From Microbispora siamensis (lineage in GTDB: Bacteria; Actinomycetota; Actinomycetes; Streptosporangiales; Streptosporangiaceae): a stretch of DNA of 54,321 bases. This document shows, one piece after another, positions 49,427 through 54,321 of the stretch. The notes below the pieces were generated by a model, which ran no database searches, was not told the DNA's origin, and was given only the letters and a program-made list of their open reading frames with translations. The stretch covers positions 1-54,321 of the forward strand of contig NZ_BOOF01000061.1 in assembly GCF_016863095.1 (NCBI RefSeq), given 5' to 3'. Within the stretch, counting starts at the first letter, position 1. Every line of letters starts with the position of its first letter. A program made the translations under genes and the position numbers.

Positions 49427-49735
49427 TTGGCTGGCCTCCGGCCTTGGCTTTTCCGGGTTGTTTATCGACACGTTTGACGAATGGTGTCGATCACTTGTCG
49501 TATGGTCACCCGCGGCCGGAACGCGACGCATCTCCTGTATTGCCGTCGGATATATGGCGGCCGGAGGAAAATCAGCAAGAGAAAAGAAGCCGCGCCCGCC
49601 GGAAGGTGGCACGGTACGGGCATCGATCCGGCGGATGGCGCATGCGTATCCGGCCCGTCACCGATTACGGGCGCGACATCACCGCTTTCGATGAATTCTT
49701 ACAGGGATGACGCGATGACGTAAAGGAGCCTGTCG
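49427..49735. other. 309-bp divergent intergenic region with a possible small ORF
   Basis: The region lies between the Eis-like gene (minus) and the acyltransferase gene (plus) and should hold both promoters. The part 49440-49570 is A+T-richer than average. The only candidate gene is the 22-codon ORF at 49642-49710, which contains a rare TTA codon. Confidence 0.55.
49642..49710 (+). CDS. Possible 22-residue leader peptide or gene remnant
   Basis: ATG 49642 to TGA 49708-49710 encodes MRIRPVTDYGRDITAFDEF followed by Leu-Gln-Gly. The leucine is a TTA codon, which is rare in high-G+C actinomycetes. There is no strong ribosome site. The start MRIRPVTD resembles the start of GNAT proteins, so it could be a remnant of such a gene, a leader peptide or chance. 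It ends 26 bp before the acyltransferase start. Confidence 0.2.
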   Translation: MRIRPVTDYGRDITAFDEFLQG

Positions 49736-50914
49736 ATGACATCCTCAGCTCAGCCCGCGAACAGTCCTCCCGCCGCGCCCGCGCCCCCGCCCTCCCGGCT
49801 GCCCACGCTCACGGGGATGCGCTTCATCGCGGCGGCGCTGGTCTTCCTCTTCCACGCCACCGTGCAGCAGCTCTTCGCGGAGCCCGGGGCCCAGAAGACG
49901 TTCAGCGCCGTCTTCACCCAGGGCGGCTGGGCCGGGGTCGGATTCTTCTTCGTGCTCAGCGGCTTCGTGCTCGCCTGGTCGTACCGGCCCGGGCAGCCGG
50001 CGCGGCGCTTCTGGCGGCGCAGGCTCGTCAAGATCTACCCCAACCACCTGGTCACCATGGTCGTCGCGTTCGTCCTGCTGACCCTGGTGTCGAAGGTCGC
50101 GGTCGACCACTGGCACGCGCTGTACAACCTGCTCCTGGTGCAGTCGTGGTTCCCGCAGCTCGAGATCCGCGGCAGCCTCAACGGCGTCACCTGGTCGCTG
50201 TCGTGCGAGCTGCTGTTCTACCTCGCCTTCCCGCTGCTGATGCGGCCGCTGAGCCGGATAAGGCCGGAGCGGCTGTGGGCGTGGGCCGCCGGGGTGGCCG
50301 TGGCGATCTTCCTGGTCCCGGTCGCGTCGAGCCTGCTGCCCCGCGAACCGGTGCTGCCCATGGTCGAGATCCCGGCGTACGACTTCTGGATCATCTACCA
50401 GTTCCCGCCCGTGCGGATGCTGGACTTCGTGTTCGGGATCATCCTGGCCCGCATCGTCATGACCGGCCGGCGGCTTCCGCTCGGCCTCGGCGGTGCGGCC
50501 GTTCTCGCGGTCGCGGCGTACGCCGTCGCGCCGCTGTTCCCGACGACCTACACGCTGACGGCCGTCATGGTGGTGCCGCTCGGCCTCCTCGTCGCCGCGG
50601 GCGCCGCCGCCGACGTGGCGGGCCGGCGTACGGGGCTGTCCGGGCGGCTCTGGATCCGCCTCGGGGAGATCTCGTTCGCCTTCTACCTGTGGCAGCAGAT
50701 GGTGCTGACCTACGGCCACCTGTGGCTCGGCCCCGGCAAGAGCTGGTCCACCCCGGTCGCGGCAGGCGTGCTCGTCCTGCTGTTCGGCGTCGTGCTCGCG
50801 CTGTCCTGGGCGCTGTTCACGCTGGTGGAGCAGCCTCTCATGCGGCGCTTCGCCTCGCCGCGCCGCCGCCCGGCGCCCCCCGCCGTGCCCGCCGACCTGC
50901 CCGCGCGCAACTGA
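49736..50914 (+). CDS. Membrane acyltransferase (acyltransferase family 3)
   Basis: This 392-residue protein starts at ATG 49736 behind AAAGGAG. It has about ten hydrophobic helices and the family motif LPTLTGMRFIAAALVFLFHA (near 22-41), with Arg and His in the usual places, then GVGFFFVLSGFVLAWSY and VTWSLSCELLFYLAFPLLMRP. SFAFYLWQQMVL near the end is also typical. It acylates hydroxyls of a small molecule or surface glycan. It lies 28 bp upstream of the arylamine N-acetyltransferase gene, so both may modify the same product. The N-terminal 20 residues are rich in Pro and Ala. Confidence 0.88.
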   Translation: MTSSAQPANSPPAAPAPPPSRLPTLTGMRFIAAALVFLFHATVQQLFAEPGAQKTFSAVFTQGGWAGVGFFFVLSGFVLAWSYRPGQPARRFWRRRLVKIYPNHLVTMVVAFVLLTLVSKVAVDHWHALYNLLLVQSWFPQLEIRGSLNGVTWSLSCELLFYLAFPLLMRPLSRIRPERLWAWAAGVAVAIFLVPVASSLLPREPVLPMVEIPAYDFWIIYQFPPVRMLDFVFGIILARIVMTGRRLPLGLGGAAVLAVAAYAVAPLFPTTYTLTAVMVVPLGLLVAAGAAADVAGRRTGLSGRLWIRLGEISFAFYLWQQMVLTYGHLWLGPGKSWSTPVAAGVLVLLFGVVLALSWALFTLVEQPLMRRFASPRRRPAPPAVPADLPARN

Positions 50915-50942
50915 CCCGCAGCCGACCGAAGGAGGCCATGGC

Positions 50943-51782
50943 ATGACCGACTTCCCGGAGCCCGTGCTCGACGACGCGACCGTGGCGGCGTACCTGCGGC
51001 GTATCGGCGCGGCACGCCCCGCGCGGCCGACCGCCGCCGCCCTGCGCGAGCTGCACGAACGGCACGTGATGACGGTGCCGTTCGAGACCGTCGACGTCCA
51101 CCTGCGCCGCCCGCACGCCACCGGCCTGCGGGCGATCGACAAGATCGTGCACAGGCGACGGGGCGGCATCTGCTACGAGCTCAACGGCGCCTTCGCCGCG
51201 CTGCTGCGGGCCCTGGGGTACGAGGTCACCATGCTCGCCGGCCGGGTGTCCGACGGCGGCGTGCTCGGCCCGGTGTTCGGCCACATGCTGCTCTTGGTGA
51301 CGACCGCGGACTCCCCCGGTCAGTGGCTGGCGGACGTCGGCTACGGCCGGGGGGCCCGGCACCCGCTGCGGTTCGGCTCCCGGGGGCCGCAGCAGGACCC
51401 GCAGGGCGTGTTCCGGCTCGCCGAGGCGCCGTACGGCGACCTCGACCTGTTCCGCGACGACGTCCTGCAGTACCGGTTTGAGACGCGGCCCCGGGCGGCG
51501 GAGGACTTCCACCCCATGTGCTGGTGGCACTACAACGCCCCCGATTCCCCGCACGTGACCCACCTCTACTGCACCCTGCCCACCCCCGGCGGCAGGGTCA
51601 CGCTGAGCGGGGACACCCTCACCCTGCGGGAGAACGGGCGGCGGGTGCGGACGGTGCTCGACGGGGAGGAGGAACTGCGCCAGGCCTACCGCGCCTGGTT
51701 CGGCATCGAACTCGACGAACTGCCGCCCCTGCCCGTTTCGCCTGCGCGAGCCGAAGAAACAAATCAGGAAATGTCGGTCTGA
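50943..51782 (+). CDS. Arylamine N-acetyltransferase / amide-synthase family
   Basis: This 279-residue protein starts at ATG 50943 behind GAAGGAGG. It has the full NAT catalytic triad: Cys77 in RRGGICYELN, His114 in FGHMLLLV and Asp131 in WLADVGYGRG. MTVPFETVDVHL near 43-54 is the standard family block. NATs acylate arylamines from acyl-CoA; relatives such as RifF of rifamycin use an ACP-bound chain and an internal arylamine to form a macrolactam. In a cluster with a kynureninase-like enzyme, an anthranilate-like arylamine acceptor is plausible. It may therefore form a key anilide bond or protect an arylamine. It follows the acyltransferase gene closely. Confidence 0.92.
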   Translation: MTDFPEPVLDDATVAAYLRRIGAARPARPTAAALRELHERHVMTVPFETVDVHLRRPHATGLRAIDKIVHRRRGGICYELNGAFAALLRALGYEVTMLAGRVSDGGVLGPVFGHMLLLVTTADSPGQWLADVGYGRGARHPLRFGSRGPQQDPQGVFRLAEAPYGDLDLFRDDVLQYRFETRPRAAEDFHPMCWWHYNAPDSPHVTHLYCTLPTPGGRVTLSGDTLTLRENGRRVRTVLDGEEELRQAYRAWFGIELDELPPLPVSPARAEETNQEMSV

Positions 51783-51927
51783 AAGGGACAACACACTACC
51801 GTCGATAAGGAGGAGCGAAACCTCCCCTTCCACATTTCGGCATTCTGCGAGAAACGTCCCGGCGCATTCGGCACTATGCTGCGGCGGAAAAACACTCCCG
51901 GAATACCGCTAGCGGAAGGGCGTTCCC

Positions 51928-53520
51928 ATGGACACGACCGCCGAAGGCAGCGCCGGCAGCCGGGCCGGACGGAGAGAGTGGATCGGGCTCGCCGTCCTGG
52001 CCCTGGCCACCCTGCTGCTGTCACTCGACATCAGCGTGCTCTATCTCGCGCTGCCGGAGCTGACCGCCGATCTCGGGGCGAGCGCCTCCCAGCAATTGTG
52101 GATCATGGACATCTACTCGTTCATGACCGCCGGCTTCCTCGTGACGATGGGCGGCCTCGGGGACCGCATCGGCCGCAGGCGCCTGCTGCTCGTCGGCGCC
52201 GCCGTGTTCGGGGTGGCCTCGCTGTTCGCCGCGTTCGCCCAGAATCCCGGCACGCTCATCGCGGCCCGGGCGCTGATCGGGGTCTCGGCGGCCACGCTGC
52301 TGCCCTCGGCCCTGGCCCTGCTGCGCACCATGTTCCGCGACCCCCACGAGATGGGGCGGGCCATGGGCATCTGGTTCGGCTGCTTCATGGGCGGCATGGC
52401 GATCGGGCCGCTCATCGGCGGACTCCTGCTGCACTCGTTCTGGTGGGGCTCGGTCTTCCTGCTGGGCGTCCCCGTCATGGTCGTGGTCCTCGTCGCCGGC
52501 CCCCTGCTGCTGCCCGAGCACCACAGCCCGGGCACGGGCCGGCTGGACCTCACCAGCGTCGCGCTCTCGCTCGGCGCGATCCTGCTGTTCACCTACGGAG
52601 TCAAGGAGCTGGCCAGGAGCGGCTGGGGCGCGGTCCCCGCCGCCGCCGTCCTGGCCGGCGTGGTGGTCGGCGTGGTCTTCGCGCGCCGGCAGCGCGGCCT
52701 CGCGGAACCGCTCCTCGACCTGCTCCTGTTCCGCGACCGCAGGTTCGGCGTCTCGCTGTCGATCATGCTGATCAGCGGCATCGTCATGGCGGGCATCACC
52801 CTGCTGTCCTCGATGCACCTGCAGATGGTGGCCGGGCTCCAGCCGTTCACCGCGGGGCTGTGGCTGCTCCCCTTCAACCTGGCGATGGTCGCCGGCTCCA
52901 TCGTCGCCCCCATGCTCACCCGCCGCTTCCCCATCGTGTACGTGATGGCCGCGGGCCTGCTGCTCTCCGCGGCGGGGCTCCTCGTGATCACCCAGGTGGG
53001 CACGTCCGGCGAGCCGTACGCGCTGGCCTGCGGGCTCGTGCTCACCTCCGGCGGGCTCGCCCTCCCGATGACGCTGTCCGGCAACCTGATCATGGGCTCC
53101 GCCCCGCCGGAGAAGGCCGGGTCCGCCGCGGGGATCATGGAGACCAGCGGCGAGCTCGGCGTCGCGCTCGGCGTCGCCATCATGGGCAGCCTCGGCGCCT
53201 TCGTCTACCGGCTGCGGCTGCCCGACGACCTGCCCGGCCTGCCCGCGGGCTCCGCCGGCGCGGCGCGGGAGGGCATCGCCGCCGCCGTGGTCGAGGCCGG
53301 CCGGCTGCCCGGACAGGCCGCCGCCGAGCTTCTCGCCGCCGCCCGCTCGGCCTTCGACGCGGGCCTGAACACGGTCGCCGCCGCAGGCGCCGTGATCTTC
53401 GTAGCGCTCGCCGTCCTCGCCCTCGCCGTACTCGCGCGGGGCGGCCGCGACCAGGGCGCGCAGCAGGGTGTGTCCGGCGACGAGGCGCAGGCGTCGTCCC
53501 TGGCGGAGCCGCGCGGCTGA
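51928..53520 (+). CDS. MFS drug exporter, DHA2 (14-TM) type
   Basis: This 530-residue protein starts at ATG 51928 behind GGAAGGG. It has SLDISVLYLALPEL in TM1, GDRIGRRRLLLVG in the first loop and LLPSALALLRTMF in TM5. It is a clear paralogue of the exporter at 13350: both share REWIGL, QQLWI-DIY-FM and the FWWGSVFLL segment at the same places. DHA2 exporters pump out antibiotics and dyes by proton antiport. Two related exporters in one cluster may handle product and intermediates, or reflect a duplication. Convergent hairpins follow, so it is probably last in its transcript. Confidence 0.92.
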   Translation: MDTTAEGSAGSRAGRREWIGLAVLALATLLLSLDISVLYLALPELTADLGASASQQLWIMDIYSFMTAGFLVTMGGLGDRIGRRRLLLVGAAVFGVASLFAAFAQNPGTLIAARALIGVSAATLLPSALALLRTMFRDPHEMGRAMGIWFGCFMGGMAIGPLIGGLLLHSFWWGSVFLLGVPVMVVVLVAGPLLLPEHHSPGTGRLDLTSVALSLGAILLFTYGVKELARSGWGAVPAAAVLAGVVVGVVFARRQRGLAEPLLDLLLFRDRRFGVSLSIMLISGIVMAGITLLSSMHLQMVAGLQPFTAGLWLLPFNLAMVAGSIVAPMLTRRFPIVYVMAAGLLLSAAGLLVITQVGTSGEPYALACGLVLTSGGLALPMTLSGNLIMGSAPPEKAGSAAGIMETSGELGVALGVAIMGSLGAFVYRLRLPDDLPGLPAGSAGAAREGIAAAVVEAGRLPGQAAAELLAAARSAFDAGLNTVAAAGAVIFVALAVLALAVLARGGRDQGAQQGVSGDEAQASSLAEPRG

Positions 53521-53528
53521 CCGGCGTC

Positions 53529-53551
53529 CGTCCCGGCCGGCGGCCGGGACG
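53529..53551. terminator. 10-bp hairpin after the second exporter
   Basis: Perfect stem 53529-53538 / 53542-53551 with a 3-nt loop, 9 bp past the exporter stop. Probably the plus-strand terminator. Confidence 0.65.
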
Positions 53552-53590
53552 CCATCCGTGACGCCACCTGGGACACCACCGGGCACACGG

Positions 53591-53627
53591 CCGCCCGGCC
53601 GGCGGCGGGAAGCCGCCGGCCGGGCGG
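53591..53627. terminator. 16-bp hairpin before the ligase 3' end
   Basis: Perfect stem 53591-53606 / 53612-53627 with a 5-nt loop, 8 bp from the ligase stop at 53635. Probably the minus-strand terminator. Confidence 0.75.
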
Positions 53628-53634
53628 TGCGTCG

Positions 53635-54321
53635 TCAGGACAGATTCCGCAGGGTCGTGCGGTCGAGCTTGCCGTTCGAGGTCTGCGGCAGCGCGGTCAC
53701 GAAGCGGAACTCCCGCGGGCACTTGTACGGCGCGAGCCGCTCCTTGACGAACTCCCGCAGCTCGTCGGACGTCACCTCGCCGCCGGTCGCCTCGCCGCCG
53801 ATCACCACGAAGGCGCGCAGGACGGTGAGGCCGCCGTCCTCGTGGCCGGAGACGGCGCACTCGACCACCCGCGGGTGCGCCAGCAGGCAGTTCTCGACCT
53901 CCGCCGGCGCCACCCACCTGCCGCCGATCCTGAGCATGTCGTCGGCGCGGCCCTTGTAGTGGAAGTAGCCGTCGGCGTCCCGGCTGAACAGGTCGCTCGA
54001 CCTGACGGTGTGCTCGGCGACGAACGTGGCGGCGCTCTTGTCCGGCTCGCGCCAGTATCCGAGCGCCGCGGTCTCCCCGGTGATCTCCAGACGGCCGACC
54101 TCGCCGTCCGGCACCTCGTTCCCGTCGCGGTCCACCACCCGGACCCGGTAGCCCGGCACCGCCTCGCCGAGGCTGCCCATGCGCACCCGGCCGGGACGGT
54201 TGCAGACGTAGCCGTGGAACATCTCCGAGGAGCCGATCCCGTCGATCAACTCCACGCCGAAGGTGTCCAGCCACCGGCGGTGCAGCTCCAGCGGGAGGGC
54301 CTCACCCGAGGAGATGCACAC
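53635..54321 (-). CDS. Benzoate-CoA-ligase-like enzyme, 3' part (second copy)
   Basis: The frame is open to the window end, giving 228 residues; the N-terminal half lies outside. The protein is the C-terminal half of an aryl-CoA ligase and aligns without shift to the gene at 1-726: SSGEALPLELHRRW, DGIGSSEMFH, GRLEITGE, ALGYWREPDKSAATF, IGGRWVAPAEVENC and the final SNGKLDR with the catalytic lysine. Differences are concentrated in the substrate-side loop after GSSE (MFHGYVC against AYHIFLS), so the two enzymes may choose different aryl acids. The DNA at 53989-54126 is about 97% identical to 196-333. It either activates a second acid or loads the carrier protein. Confidence 0.85.
   Translation of the reverse strand: MCISSGEALPLELHRRWLDTFGVELIDGIGSSEMFHGYVCNRPGRVRMGSLGEAVPGYRVRVVDRDGNEVPDGEVGRLEITGETAALGYWREPDKSAATFVAEHTVRSSDLFSRDADGYFHYKGRADDMLRIGGRWVAPAEVENCLLAHPRVVECAVSGHEDGGLTVLRAFVVIGGEATGGEVTSDELREFVKERLAPYKCPREFRFVTALPQTSNGKLDRTTLRNLS

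Overview
The window is high-G+C DNA with dense, strongly GC3-biased reading frames, GTG starts, GTGA and TGATG overlaps, a mycothiol-dependent-type enzyme and an F420-dependent-type oxidoreductase. This points to an actinomycete (Streptomyces- or Streptosporangiales-like; the genus cannot be fixed from this sequence). Nearly every gene belongs to one large accessory biosynthetic gene cluster. No rRNA, tRNA, CRISPR array or insertion sequence was seen.

Layout. (1) 1-2760: 3' part of a benzoate-CoA-ligase-like gene, a divergent tryptophan-2,3-dioxygenase-like haem protein and a kynureninase-like PLP enzyme. (2) 2736-6881 (minus): a TIGR03084/MDMPI-type protein, an AhpD-like CxxC protein, a GMC flavoprotein and its small-subunit-like partner. 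(3) 7160-16367: acyl-CoA-dehydrogenase-fold flavoenzyme, [3Fe-4S]-type ferredoxin, free-standing carrier protein, BBE-type FAD oxidase, prephenate dehydrogenase, alpha/beta hydrolase, MFS exporter, and an ArsR/SRPBCC operon with a readable promoter-operator. (4) 16450-24378: BBE-type oxidase, HEAT/zinc-ribbon/methyltransferase fusion, SDR, LasC/MonCI-like FAD epoxidase, SgcJ-like protein, DUF2855 and DUF2306 proteins. (5) 24536-38186: leaderless solute-binding protein, second ACAD-fold enzyme, and a beta-tyrosine cassette: SgcC-like hydroxylase, PhyH dioxygenase, SgcC5-like condensation enzyme, SgcC4-like MIO aminomutase, a C-A-T NRPS and a P450. (6) 38276-49426 (minus): F420 oxidoreductase, acyltransferase, bicovalent-type BBE oxidase, type II thioesterase, ACAD, cobalamin radical SAM enzyme, A-T NRPS and Eis-type acetyltransferase. 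(7) 49736-54321: acyltransferase, arylamine N-acetyltransferase, second MFS exporter and 3' part of a second benzoate-CoA-ligase-like gene on the opposite strand.

How it may work together (inference). TyrA supplies tyrosine. The aminomutase makes beta-tyrosine. The C-A-T protein (only its A domain looks catalytically intact) adenylates it and could load the stand-alone carrier protein. The SgcC-like enzyme hydroxylates the tethered ring, and the SgcC5-like condensation enzyme joins the aminoacyl group to an alcohol or amine. The TDO-like/kynureninase-like pair and the two aryl-CoA ligases suggest a second aromatic acid unit such as an anthranilate or benzoate; an arylamine N-acetyltransferase could form an anilide. 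An A-T protein, thioesterase, radical SAM enzyme, P450, PhyH and many flavoenzymes would tailor the product. No polyketide synthase is present in the window. The cassette resembles the beta-amino-acid arm of C-1027-type enediyne clusters, so a core synthase may lie outside, or this is a different class of compound.

The two window ends fall at the same codon of two paralogous ligase genes in inverted orientation, with about 97% nucleotide identity in one 138-bp block. This looks like a contig that stops at a repeat, so further cluster genes probably lie beyond both ends.
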